A stretch of 56,842 bases of DNA from Deefgea rivuli DSM 18356 (GTDB taxonomy: Bacteria; Pseudomonadota; Gammaproteobacteria; Burkholderiales; Chitinibacteraceae): NCBI RefSeq assembly GCF_000620145.1, contig NZ_KK211082.1, forward strand, positions 1 through 56,842, given 5' to 3'. Shown here one piece after another: positions 8,222 to 16,161 of this stretch. How positions within the stretch are numbered: the first letter of the stretch is position 1; each line of letters opens with the position of its first letter. The notes beneath the pieces were generated by a model. That model did no database searches. It was not told where the DNA came from and was given only the letters and a program-made list of their open reading frames with translations. The position numbers and the translations under genes were made by a program.

Positions 8222-8764
8222 ATGTTAAAACACAGTCTGATTGCACTTGCCCTGATACTCCCAATCAGCAGCTATGCGGCACCGAAAGCCGAAGCCAAAA
8301 CAACGAGCAACTCGCCCTTCACCAAAGCGCGCAATCAAGCCGCAGGCAATCTGAGCACCAGCATTGTGACAATGCAAAAAATGGTTAATCTCTGCGCCAA
8401 TAATAGTAATCGCGAAAAAATTAAAACATCGACGTCTGATTGGCAAACTCGCAATAAAGCATTTTTAAAAATGCATTATGGCTATGTCACCGCTTTGATT
8501 GAATCGGTTCAAGAAACTGCAAGTGAAGAAGAGCTTAAAAAATTCAAAGAAAATCTAGTCAAAGTGAATAATGAAAATGCGAATACCATTATCAAAACAC
8601 TGGTCGACAAAGATGGTCAAGAATTAGCTTGCGAGAAATATTTCACCTACCTTGATGGCGGTGAAATGGATATCAAACAAGGCAAACCTGATTATGCAAC
8701 GCTGAAAGAAATGCTCGATTTTGCGAATAAAACCCCAACTGAAAAACCAGCGAAGAAGAAATAA
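8222..8764 (+). CDS. Putative secreted hypothetical protein
   Basis: A 180-aa protein starting MLKHSLIALALILPISSYAAP, a clear Sec signal peptide with cleavage after YAA, so a periplasmic product. The mature part is Lys- and Asn-rich and helical, with two cysteines (LCANN and LACEKY) that could form a disulfide. It ends in a run of lysines. I do not recognise the family. The ATG at 8222 was chosen over an upstream start because it begins the signal peptide. Confidence 0.7.
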   Translation: MLKHSLIALALILPISSYAAPKAEAKTTSNSPFTKARNQAAGNLSTSIVTMQKMVNLCANNSNREKIKTSTSDWQTRNKAFLKMHYGYVTALIESVQETASEEELKKFKENLVKVNNENANTIIKTLVDKDGQELACEKYFTYLDGGEMDIKQGKPDYATLKEMLDFANKTPTEKPAKKK

Positions 8765-8911
8765 ATACTTCATCTGCTGCCTTAACTTTTAGTTAATTTC
8801 TCTGCCCGCAAGAGCCTGCCAGCCTCTGAACCTATCTTTTTCCGTGGCCTAGCTACTGAAAAATTTGGGTTTAAGCGCTGCACCGGGCTCTTGAACTTTT
8901 TTAGCGACACC

Positions 8912-10084
8912 ATGCAAACTGTTTCCTTCTCGCAATCAGGCCTCACCGCCCTGCCGCCACTCGCACTGTATATTCACTTTCCGTGGTGCGTACGCAAATG
9001 CCCGTATTGCGATTTTAATTCGCACGCGGTCAAAGAAGGCATCCCCGAAGATCGCTACATCGATGCGCTAATCGCCGATTTAGAAAGCAACTTGCCGCAA
9101 GTTTGGGGCCGTTCGGTCAGTAGCATTTTCATGGGCGGCGGCACGCCGAGCCTGTTTTCAGCGGCCAGTATGGATCGATTGCTTGATGGTATTCGTGCGC
9201 GGATTAAGCTCAATCCCGATGCCGAAATCACGCTGGAAGCCAATCCAGGCACGTTTGAAATTGAAAAATTTGCTGGTTACAAAGCCGCTGGGATTAATCG
9301 GCTATCAATCGGCATTCAAAGCTTTAATGCCGAGCATTTAACTGCGCTCGGGCGAATTCATAACCGCGATGAAGCGCTGCGCGCAATTGAAATCGCCGCG
9401 AAACATTTTGATAATTACAATCTCGATCTGATGTATGCGCTGCCTAAGCAAACGCTGGCGCAGGCCGAAGCTGACATCGATCAGGCCATTGCCTGTGGCT
9501 CGACGCATCTATCGGCCTATCATTTAACGCTAGAACCCAATACGCTATTTCACCGCTACCCGCCTGCGCTGCCCGATGATGATCTCGCCGCTGATATGCA
9601 GGAAATGATAGAAGCCAAACTCGCCGCAGCGGGGTTTGAGCATTATGAAACCAGTGCATTTGCTAAACCCAATAAACGCAGCCAACACAATTTAAACTAT
9701 TGGCGCTTTGGTGATTACCTCGGCATCGGCGCTGGCGCGCATGGCAAAATCAGTTTTCACGATAAAATCATTCGCCAAGCGCGCTTTAAACAGCCCAGCG
9801 AATATTTAACAAAAATGACAGCAGGTTCGGCGATTCAGACTGAAGAAATTATCGAAAAATCAGCCTTGCCGTTTGAATTTATGCTCAATACACTGCGCTT
9901 GACTGAGGGCTTTCCAATTGCACTATTTACCGAGCGCACTGGCCTGCCAATGACCAAAATCATCCACGAAATCGAGCGCGCCTGTAGTGAAGGCTTGCTA
10001 GAGCGTGATTTGCATCACGTCAAACCCACGCTGAAAGGCCAGCGCTTTTTGAATGTATTGATGGAACGGTTTTTGCCGGAATAA
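8912..10084 (+). CDS. hemW: Radical SAM heme chaperone HemW
   Basis: A 390-aa coproporphyrinogen-oxidase-like radical SAM protein. The 4Fe-4S motif CVRKCPYC follows the LYIHFPW strand; FMGGGTPS and SIGIQSFN are the next barrel motifs; the C-terminal HemN-type domain is present. HemW inserts heme into respiratory proteins and has no oxidase activity in the cases studied. A TTG at 8891 extends the frame by seven codons, but ATG at 8912 is preferred. In many proteobacteria hemW follows rdgB, as it does here with two small genes between. Confidence 0.94.
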   Translation: MQTVSFSQSGLTALPPLALYIHFPWCVRKCPYCDFNSHAVKEGIPEDRYIDALIADLESNLPQVWGRSVSSIFMGGGTPSLFSAASMDRLLDGIRARIKLNPDAEITLEANPGTFEIEKFAGYKAAGINRLSIGIQSFNAEHLTALGRIHNRDEALRAIEIAAKHFDNYNLDLMYALPKQTLAQAEADIDQAIACGSTHLSAYHLTLEPNTLFHRYPPALPDDDLAADMQEMIEAKLAAAGFEHYETSAFAKPNKRSQHNLNYWRFGDYLGIGAGAHGKISFHDKIIRQARFKQPSEYLTKMTAGSAIQTEEIIEKSALPFEFMLNTLRLTEGFPIALFTERTGLPMTKIIHEIERACSEGLLERDLHHVKPTLKGQRFLNVLMERFLPE

Positions 10085-10413
10085 AAATAGATCACGAAAA
10101 ACACGAAATAAAGTCAAAAAAGCACGAAAAAATAGCAATTTCAGATTCGATGTTGATGCCGTGCCACGATGGTTGGGCTGGGGCTTAAAAATCCCGTCCA
10201 AGCACACCGAGTGAAGGAGAGAGACGAACAGTTTTATCGTTTGGCTCACGACTGACCGAGGGCATCGGGGACCGATGTGCGCCCGGGTCGCCTTTCTTTG
10301 CTTCTTTCTTTGGCGAAGCAAAGAAAGAAGTCCTCGTCGCGGATTGCGACTGTAAAACACTGTGCCGTAGGCACTTAAAACCATCAACACGTACTCTGAA
10401 TAAAACCCTTTAT
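10085..10413. other. Gene-free stretch built of repeats
   Basis: Near 10092-10127 are CACGAAAAACACGAAA and AAGCACGAAAAA segments related to the terminal arms of the element at 41898-42045. From about 10150 the sequence matches the start of R1 copy e (GTGCCACGATGGTTG...CTGGGGCTTAAAA), and 10290-10330 holds the CTTTCTTTGCTTC / GAAGCAAAGAAAG inverted repeat of R1. An apparent 130-codon minus-strand frame is a typical artefact of this repeat. No gene is supported. Confidence 0.65.
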
Positions 10414-10470
10414 TTAAGGGTATACAAATATAAGTATCAATAAATAATGGCTACAGCCATATACCTACTG
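10414..10470. repeat. 55-bp palindromic element, copy 2
   Basis: The left arm TTAAGGGTATACAAATATAAG and the right arm TGGCTACAGCCATATACCTA are inverted around an AT-rich centre. The right arm matches GGCTACA-N5-ATACC exactly. The element ends six bases before the flavin reductase start codon, so any transcript of that gene that starts upstream carries the hairpin in its leader. Confidence 0.7.
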
Positions 10471-10476
10471 GATTAA

Positions 10477-11046
10477 ATGATGGAATGGCCTGTCTCTGCG
10501 CTCACCGCAAGTGAAAAATACACCCTGATCACCGATTGCGTCGTGCCGCGCCCGATTGCTTGGGTGAGCAGCGTCGACCTGCTCGGCAAGATCAATATTG
10601 CGCCGTTTTCTTACTTTAATATTGTGTCCAGCGACCCGCTGATTGTGTCGCTGAGCGTCAATCGGCGACAAAGCAACGACGGCAGCTGCGAGCAAAAAGA
10701 TACGGCGCTCAATCTACTCAATGGTGGCGATTGCGTGATTCATATTCCGTCGCACGATCACGCACCCGCCGTGCACGCCACGGGTTCGGGCACGCCACCG
10801 AGCGACGCGCAAATCGATGCGCTCGGCCTGCTGTTCTGCGCATCGCAAGCGGTGAAAACCCCGCGCATCCAAAACTGTGCCGTCGCACTGGAAGGCCGTT
10901 TATTGCAAAATATCGAAGTCGGCAATCCCATCGTCGCCGACCTGATTTTGGTCGAAATCGTGCATATCTTCGCCGCTGATGATCTGATGCACAACGGCCA
11001 TGTTCATCCAGAGCCGTATTCGATTAATGCGATGAAACGCCCTTAA
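10477..11046 (+). CDS. Flavin reductase-like (FMN-binding split barrel) protein
   Basis: A 189-aa protein of the flavin reductase-like family that binds FMN: VVPRPIAWVSSVD and INIAPFSYFNIVSSDPLIVSLSV form the conserved N-terminal flavin-contacting part. The natural substrate cannot be read from the sequence. Two adjacent in-frame ATGs (10477, 10480) exist and neither has a clear Shine-Dalgarno; the 55-bp element lies directly upstream. Confidence 0.85.
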   Translation: MMEWPVSALTASEKYTLITDCVVPRPIAWVSSVDLLGKINIAPFSYFNIVSSDPLIVSLSVNRRQSNDGSCEQKDTALNLLNGGDCVIHIPSHDHAPAVHATGSGTPPSDAQIDALGLLFCASQAVKTPRIQNCAVALEGRLLQNIEVGNPIVADLILVEIVHIFAADDLMHNGHVHPEPYSINAMKRP

Positions 11047-11075
11047 ATTAGAATTCAAACTCAGAAAAGCTAATT

Positions 11076-11651
11076 ATGTTAAAAAAAATATCATCTATTT
11101 CATTAATCCTGCTTCTGTCTGCCTGTGCAGGACAAATGAGCCAAGTAAAGAAAACTCAACCGCAAAAGAAATACAGCAGCATTTATATTGAAACTAATAC
11201 AGCGGAATCAAGCAAATTAAAAATCACAAAAAACAAATCAAGCGATGATAATTTTACACGCGAATCACTAAGACAAAGTAATGCTGGATTCATGCACAGA
11301 GTGAAATTTGAAATACCTGAGAAATTGAGTTCAATATATCAAGCTAACGATATCATCGTTACTAATAATAAAAATCAAGCTGACTTGGTCTTTACTCTTA
11401 AGACGCCGACAACGCTTGAGGTCATGTGCCAGATACTTTGGTGTGCGACTAGCACAGATACTAATTTTTTTATCACTGATGCGAATACAAGCGAAAAAAT
11501 ATATTCAGGTAAGGTACTAATTTCAAGTGGCGTTTACTGGAATAACGAATACGCAAAAAAGAAAGGCTTAACTAATGGTAAAGATGAAAAAGACCTCGCT
11601 CTTGAAATTGCCAATAAATTTTTCGACGACACCAAATCATTCTTTAAATAA
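11076..11651 (+). CDS. Putative lipoprotein, AT-rich
   Basis: A 191-aa protein with a lipoprotein signal peptide and lipobox LLSAC, so lipidated at Cys16. The mature part is Lys/Asn/Ser-rich, with two more cysteines in MCQILWCA and an alternating pattern suggesting a small beta-rich fold ([21 protein letters not shown]). I do not recognise the family. Codon use is clearly AT-richer than in the neighbouring flavin reductase and ridA genes, which suggests acquisition or relaxed selection. Confidence 0.7.
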   Translation: MLKKISSISLILLLSACAGQMSQVKKTQPQKKYSSIYIETNTAESSKLKITKNKSSDDNFTRESLRQSNAGFMHRVKFEIPEKLSSIYQANDIIVTNNKNQADLVFTLKTPTTLEVMCQILWCATSTDTNFFITDANTSEKIYSGKVLISSGVYWNNEYAKKKGLTNGKDEKDLALEIANKFFDDTKSFFK

Positions 11652-11692
11652 TTCACGCGGTTATCCTGCATTTCATTCAGAGGACTAAATTC

Positions 11693-12073
11693 ATGAGCAA
11701 AGAAATCATCCATTCAGACAATGCACCAAAAGCCGTTGGTACCTACTCGCAAGCGATTAAAGTCGGCAATACCGTGTATTTATCCGGCCAAATTGGTCTT
11801 GACCCAGTGACGAATGTGTTGGTCGAAGGTTTTGAAGCGCAAACGCATCAAGTGTTCCAAAACTTGCGTGCGGTGTGCCAAGCGGCGGGCGGCGATTTAT
11901 CTGACATCGTAAAACTCGGCGTATTCGTCGTGGATTTGGCTAACTTTGCCAAATTGAACGAAATCATGGGCGAATACTTCACCGCGCCCTTCCCTGCGCG
12001 CGCCGCAGTACAAGCCGCCGCCTTGCCCAAAGGCGCGATTGTTGAAGCCGATGCGGTGATGGTGCTGGCCTAA
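11693..12073 (+). CDS. ridA: RidA family 2-iminobutanoate/2-iminopropanoate deaminase
   Basis: A 126-aa YjgF/YER057c/UK114 protein. It hydrolyses reactive enamine/imine intermediates made by PLP enzymes such as threonine dehydratase. Signature regions are [20 protein letters not shown], the [14 protein letters not shown] strand-helix, and [16 protein letters not shown] with the conserved Arg. A strong GAGGA precedes the ATG. The next gene starts two bases after the stop. Confidence 0.93.
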   Translation: MSKEIIHSDNAPKAVGTYSQAIKVGNTVYLSGQIGLDPVTNVLVEGFEAQTHQVFQNLRAVCQAAGGDLSDIVKLGVFVVDLANFAKLNEIMGEYFTAPFPARAAVQAAALPKGAIVEADAVMVLA

Positions 12074-12075
12074 GT

Positions 12076-12438
12076 ATGAATATCAGCGGCTATTTGATTG
12101 CCAAATACCTGATCACTGCGGCGCTGGTGGTCGGGATTTCTGAGATCGCCAGCCGCTACGAGCGAATCGGCGGCCTGCTCGCCGCCTTGCCGCTGGTTAC
12201 CTGTTTGACGCTAATTTGGCTCTACGTCGAAAAACAGCCGCAAGACAAAATTGCTGCGCATGCGTGGTATACGTTTTGGTATGTGCTGCCGACTTTGCCG
12301 ATGTTTTTAACTTTCCCACTGCTACTTGCCCGCTTTGGCTTTTGGCCTGCGCTGGGGATTTCAACATTGGGAACGGTTGCGTTGTTTTTTATTTATGCCC
12401 AAGTATTAAGCCGATTTTTTCAGATTCAGTTGCTGTAA
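12076..12438 (+). CDS. DUF3147 family membrane protein
   Basis: A 120-aa integral membrane protein with four predicted transmembrane segments (about 5-25, 33-50, 63-83, 90-113). The IASRYERIGGLLAALPLVT segment is typical of DUF3147. The function is unknown. It begins two bases after ridA and is likely translated by coupling; a repeat region follows it. Confidence 0.75.
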   Translation: MNISGYLIAKYLITAALVVGISEIASRYERIGGLLAALPLVTCLTLIWLYVEKQPQDKIAAHAWYTFWYVLPTLPMFLTFPLLLARFGFWPALGISTLGTVALFFIYAQVLSRFFQIQLL

Positions 12439-12735
12439 ATTGGATAATGCACAGATTTGGTGTTGATAGTGTGCCGCGATGATTGATCTGGGGCTTAAAA
12501 TCCCTTGTATCAAGCCGAGCGAGGAACAAGCGGGTCGGGGTTTTTGCGATCAATGTTTGAGCGAGGCCGACGTTTTTGCCTTTGAGGCCGAACGAGTTTT
12601 GAGCGCAACCGACCCGATTGTCCGCAGCGAGGGAATCCGGCGCAGCCGGACGCAGATACTAGGGTCGCCTTTCTTTGCTTACTTTCTTTGGCGAAGCAAA
12701 GAAAGTGAGTGCCGCGCGGCACGAGCGCGACCATG
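12439..12735 (+). repeat. Long interspersed repeat R1, copy e
   Basis: This copy shares the GATCAATGTTTGAG...TTTGAGGCCGA...TTGTCCGCAGCGAGG blocks with copies b and c. It starts differently, with a TTGATAGTGTGCCGCGATG...GGGGCTTAAAATCCC block shared with 10155-10195, so R1 is a mosaic of modules. The inverted repeat CTTTCTTTGCTT (12669-12680) / AAGCAAAGAAAG (12694-12705) and GTGCCGCGCGGC end it. Minus- and plus-strand frames in it are not credible genes. Confidence 0.8.
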
Positions 12736-12810
12736 CTGAGTAGAAAATTGATGCCTTCATTTAAGCGAGATGCTGATCCATACCGAATTTCAATACGCAT
12801 TTTAATGGCG

Positions 12811-12864
12811 ATGTATTTACCTCCAAGCATTGAAATATAAGTCCTCGCAGGTAATACCCAAAGG
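12811..12864. repeat. 55-bp palindromic element, copy 3 (diverged)
   Basis: GTATTTACCT (12813-12822) and AGGTAATACC (12849-12858) are inverted arms around an AT-rich centre, and the outer end reads ATACCCAAAGG. It is the most diverged inverted pair of the family. The outer AAAGG sits where the ribosome binding site of the CoA-binding gene (start 12872) would be expected. Confidence 0.5.
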
Positions 12865-12871
12865 ATAGACA

Positions 12872-13294
12872 ATGACTTTTCAAAATCCATCAGATGCTGA
12901 AATCAAAAGCATGCTTGAAGCGACCCATCGTATCGCCGTAGTCGGTTTATCTGATAAGCCCAATCGCGCCAGCCATGGCGTCAGCAAGTTGATGCAACAG
13001 TGGGGATTTAAAATCATACCGGTCACGCCCAAACCGCAGGCTGAGATTTTGGGTGAGAAGGTCTATGCAGATTTGGCCAGCGTACCGGGTGAGATTGATC
13101 TGGTGAATGTATTCCGCCGCAGCGAAGAAGCCGGCGCAGTGGTCGATCAGGCCATTGCCCGTGGTGCGAAGTTTATTTGGCTGCAATTGGGAATTAGCGA
13201 CGAAGCCGCTGCTGAGCGCGCTCAAGTAGCAGGCATTCCGATTGTGATGGATCGCTGCTTGATGGTGGAATACGGTCGCTTGTTCAACGACTAA
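12872..13294 (+). CDS. CoA-binding protein (YccU-like)
   Basis: A 140-aa single-domain Rossmann protein of the CoA_binding_2 family. IAVVGLSDKPNRASHGVSKL is the dinucleotide/CoA-binding loop region, VTPKPQ and IDLVNVFRRSEEA follow, and VMDRCLMVEYGRL is the characteristic C-terminus. It is probably a CoA-binding regulatory or carrier protein; the biochemical role is not established. AAAGGA lies six bases upstream of the ATG and comes from the end of the palindromic element. Confidence 0.88.
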   Translation: MTFQNPSDAEIKSMLEATHRIAVVGLSDKPNRASHGVSKLMQQWGFKIIPVTPKPQAEILGEKVYADLASVPGEIDLVNVFRRSEEAGAVVDQAIARGAKFIWLQLGISDEAAAERAQVAGIPIVMDRCLMVEYGRLFND

Positions 13295-13527
13295 TCCGCA
13301 GCAACAATACGCGATGCAAAACGCAAACAATCGCCAGAAACCGTGGCTTTCGCAGCATTTTATCGACGCACTATCGACGGCGCTTGCCCTGATTTTGCTC
13401 AGGCGTTAGCCTAGTCCATTCGCCTTGCTGATGACATAAGTAAAGCTAGGCAAGCAATCAAATTTATCGTTTTACCTATCTAATTGACTCTGCTTCAATT
13501 GGCCATCTTCTCTAACTAGATCGAATC

Positions 13528-14358
13528 ATGAAACTCAACTTCAGCAAAATGCACGGCCTTGGTAACGATTTTATGGTCATCGATGGCGTGCGCCAGACGG
13601 TGGCACTGAGCAGCGAAACCATAGGCCAGCTCGGCCATCGCCAATTTGGCATTGGTTTTGACCAACTCTTGCTGGTCGAAGCCAGCCACACGCCGGGCAT
13701 CGATTTTCGCTATCGAATTTTTAATTGCGATGGCTCTGAAGTGGAGCAATGCGGCAATGGCTCGCGCTGTTTTGCGCGTTTTGTATTCGATCAGGGCCTC
13801 ACCGACAAAACCGAAATTTCTGTGGAAACCGCCAAAGGCGTGATTTATCCGCGCCTTGAAAGCAATGGCCTTGTCACAGTGAATATGGGCGCGCCGCGCT
13901 TTCATCCGAGCGAGATCCCGTTTGAAGCGCCGAACGAAGCGATTATTGATCCGCTGATTGTCGACGGCCAAGTTTATGATATTTCAGTGGTGTCGATGGG
14001 CAATCCGCATGCGGTTCAAGTAGTCGATTCAGTCGATACCGCCCCCGTAGCGCTGCACGGCGCTTTGATTGAAAATCACAAACGCTTCCCACAAAAAGTA
14101 AATGCAGGTTTTATGCAAATCCTTGGTCGCAGTGAAATTCGCTTGCGCGTGTTTGAGCGCGCAGCGGGTGAAACGCTGGCTTGCGGCACGGGCGCTTGCG
14201 CTGCCGTCGTCGCTGGTATTCGCCGTGGCATGCTTGATGCAACGGTACTGGTACATACGCGCGGTGGTGATTTGACGATTTCTTGGGCAGGTCATGATGC
14301 CCCGGTCATGATGACAGGCCCGGCTGTGACTGTTTTTGAAGGCAGTATTGAAGTGTAG
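13528..14358 (+). CDS. dapF: Diaminopimelate epimerase
   Basis: A 276-aa cofactor-independent epimerase that converts LL- to meso-diaminopimelate for lysine and peptidoglycan synthesis. Both catalytic cysteines are present: the first in [14 protein letters not shown], the second in [12 protein letters not shown]. The N-terminal [15 protein letters not shown] is the family signature. It heads a dapF-DUF484-xerC cluster conserved across proteobacteria; the 233 bases before it hold no recognisable gene. Confidence 0.97.
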   Translation: MKLNFSKMHGLGNDFMVIDGVRQTVALSSETIGQLGHRQFGIGFDQLLLVEASHTPGIDFRYRIFNCDGSEVEQCGNGSRCFARFVFDQGLTDKTEISVETAKGVIYPRLESNGLVTVNMGAPRFHPSEIPFEAPNEAIIDPLIVDGQVYDISVVSMGNPHAVQVVDSVDTAPVALHGALIENHKRFPQKVNAGFMQILGRSEIRLRVFERAAGETLACGTGACAAVVAGIRRGMLDATVLVHTRGGDLTISWAGHDAPVMMTGPAVTVFEGSIEV

Positions 14359-14441
14359 AGCTTGCAAAACATCGGCTTAAGAGTAATACCTCAGCTAAAG
14401 TTTTGCGCTAATCCAACTCCTTATTACAGGGAAACTCAAAC

Positions 14442-15125
14442 ATGCAAGCCAATGAAGTGGTGCTGTGGTTAAAACAAAATCCCGAATTTTTTGATGTTTT
14501 CGCCGATGATTTGGCGGAAATCTATGTGCCGCACAATCATCGTGGCCATGCGGTTTCTTTGGCGGAGCGACAATTACTGACCTTACGCGATAAAAATCGC
14601 ACGCTTGAAGCGCGTTTGGGCGAGCTGCTGCAATTTGGCGTCGAAAACGACACAATTTCCGACATGCTGCACCAGCTCACCGTGGGCTTAATGCAGGCCA
14701 ACGATTTGCCAAGCATTATTGGCACGCTCGAATACCACCTCAAAGAAAAATTCGCCGTACCCCACATGGCGCTGCGCCTGTGGTTGCCCGATGTGCAATC
14801 GAATTTGCGTGAGTTTTCAGCGGTGGATGAAAGCATTCATAAACTGGCGGATAACTTAGCAGCGCCCTACTGCGGCCCGTATGTGACCGACGATATTCTG
14901 AACTGGTTTGCACTCGAAACCGGTGAACTCAAATCCTTTGCGCAGTTTGCACTGCGCACTGGCGACACGCCGTTTGGTATTTTGGTTCTGGCCAGTCCCG
15001 ATGCAGAGCGTTTTTATCCAGAGATGGGTACGCTGTATTTGCAACGACTTTCGGATTTGGTGTCGGCAGCGGTGCGCCGCGTTGTGCCGTTAACGCTGCC
15101 CCTCGCTGAACTAGAAACCGTTTGA
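14442..15125 (+). CDS. DUF484 family protein
   Basis: A 227-aa protein of the DUF484 family, related to GAF domains. NPEFFDVFADDLAEIYVPH is the conserved N-terminal helix pair, followed by a coiled-coil-like stretch (RQLLTLRDKNRTLEARLGEL) and a GAF-like domain. The role is unknown. Its position between dapF and xerC is the usual one. AGGGA precedes the ATG, and its stop overlaps a possible TTG start of xerC. Confidence 0.9.
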   Translation: MQANEVVLWLKQNPEFFDVFADDLAEIYVPHNHRGHAVSLAERQLLTLRDKNRTLEARLGELLQFGVENDTISDMLHQLTVGLMQANDLPSIIGTLEYHLKEKFAVPHMALRLWLPDVQSNLREFSAVDESIHKLADNLAAPYCGPYVTDDILNWFALETGELKSFAQFALRTGDTPFGILVLASPDAERFYPEMGTLYLQRLSDLVSAAVRRVVPLTLPLAELETV

Positions 15126-15163
15126 AAGCCAAGTCATCCAGCACCGAAGTGCCAGCAAATCCG

Positions 15164-16123
15164 ATGCATCCACAAACGGAGCAGCACTTCGCGCATTTTT
15201 TCCGCTATTTGCATGGCGAAAAAGCCGCTAGCGCGCATACGCATGCCGCGTATCAGCATGATCTGCAACGCCTTTCTGTATCTGCAGGCGACAAAGACCT
15301 CGCGCTGCTTAATCCGCTGGAAATTCGCGGCTTTGTGCGGCAGCTTTCTAGCCAAGGTTTATCAGGACGTTCGATTGCCCGCATTCTGTCGGCATGGCGC
15401 GTTTTTTATCGGCTGATGTGCCGTGATTTTCATTGGCCGCTCAATCCAGTGGAAGGCGTCAAAGCGCCTAAAATCATCAAAGCGCTGCCTGCCATGCTGA
15501 ATTTGGATGCGGCGGTCGGTTTTTTAGAAAATATGCCGGATGGTGAATCGCTAGAAGCGCGCGATAAAGCGATTTTTGAATTGGCTTACTCATCCGGTTT
15601 ACGCGTGAGCGAGCTGGTGAGCCTGAAGCTTATCGAAATCGATTTAAGACAAGGCCTCGCCACCGTCACTGGTAAAGGCAATAAAACCCGCATCGTTCCA
15701 GTGGGAAAAATGGCGCTCGAATCGATCCGCCGCTGGCTATTGATTCGCCCGCAACTCGCTCATCCCAATGCGCTAACGGTATTTGTGAGCAATAAAGGCA
15801 CGCCGCTCACCACGCGCGCGGTGCAATTGCGGCTGCGGCAATGGCAGGAAAAACTCGGCATCACCGAGCCACTGTATCCGCACAAATTACGCCATAGCTG
15901 CGCGACGCATTTATTGCAATCTTCTGGCGATTTGCGCGCAGTGCAAGAATTCCTCGGCCACGCCAGCATCGCCACCACGCAAGTTTATACGCATTTGGAT
16001 TTTCAGCATTTAGCAAAGACTTACGATGAATTCCATCCGCGCGCCAATAAAGAGAAGAAAAATAACCAAGGTATTGGCCTATACCCCTTATTGGACAAAG
16101 CCAACCTACCAATACCCAAGTAA
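15164..16123 (+). CDS. xerC: Tyrosine recombinase XerC, with element-derived C-terminus
   Basis: Site-specific recombinase that with XerD resolves chromosome dimers at dif. It has an N-terminal core-binding domain (about 10-95) and a C-terminal catalytic domain with Arg in SGLRVSELVSL, HKLRHSCATH, LGHASIATT and the nucleophile Tyr in QVYTHLD, all intact. I chose ATG at 15164 (319 aa); a TTG at 15122 overlapping the DUF484 stop would add 14 residues. Known XerC proteins end soon after the HPRA segment, but here the last 19 codons (NQGIGLYPLLDKANLPIPK) are encoded by a copy of the 55-bp palindromic element, which also supplies the stop context. Confidence 0.94.
   Translation: MHPQTEQHFAHFFRYLHGEKAASAHTHAAYQHDLQRLSVSAGDKDLALLNPLEIRGFVRQLSSQGLSGRSIARILSAWRVFYRLMCRDFHWPLNPVEGVKAPKIIKALPAMLNLDAAVGFLENMPDGESLEARDKAIFELAYSSGLRVSELVSLKLIEIDLRQGLATVTGKGNKTRIVPVGKMALESIRRWLLIRPQLAHPNALTVFVSNKGTPLTTRAVQLRLRQWQEKLGITEPLYPHKLRHSCATHLLQSSGDLRAVQEFLGHASIATTQVYTHLDFQHLAKTYDEFHPRANKEKKNNQGIGLYPLLDKANLPIPK
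16066..16120. repeat. 55-bp palindromic element, copy 4, inside the 3' end of xerC
   Basis: CCAAGGTATTGGCCTATA (left) and CCTACCAATACCCAAG (right) are inverted arms with a centre of normal size. The arms match the family at AAGG(G)TAT and ATACCC. The stop codon of xerC follows the right arm immediately, so the element is translated. Confidence 0.65.
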
Positions 16124-16161
16124 ATAATATCTAAGCTTGCCATAAGCCAAGAATTTTCCCG

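Noticed and set aside
10085-10390. A 130-codon minus-strand frame downstream of hemW
   Set aside because: It reads through repeat-derived sequence (CACGAAA units and the R1 hairpin) and gives the typical artefact peptide; no start signal.
13314-13409. A 31-codon frame between the CoA-binding gene and dapF (MQNANNRQKPWLSQ...)
   Set aside because: It has no ribosome site, no lipobox and no resemblance to LptM or any small protein I know; a frame of this length is expected by chance.
14345-14398. A further possible palindromic element at the end of dapF (GCAGTATTGAAGTGTAGAGC and CGGCTTAAGAGTAATACCTC)
   Set aside because: It has the spacing and ATACC core, but the arms fit poorly and the left arm overlaps ordinary dapF codons. 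It is not distinguishable from chance by eye.
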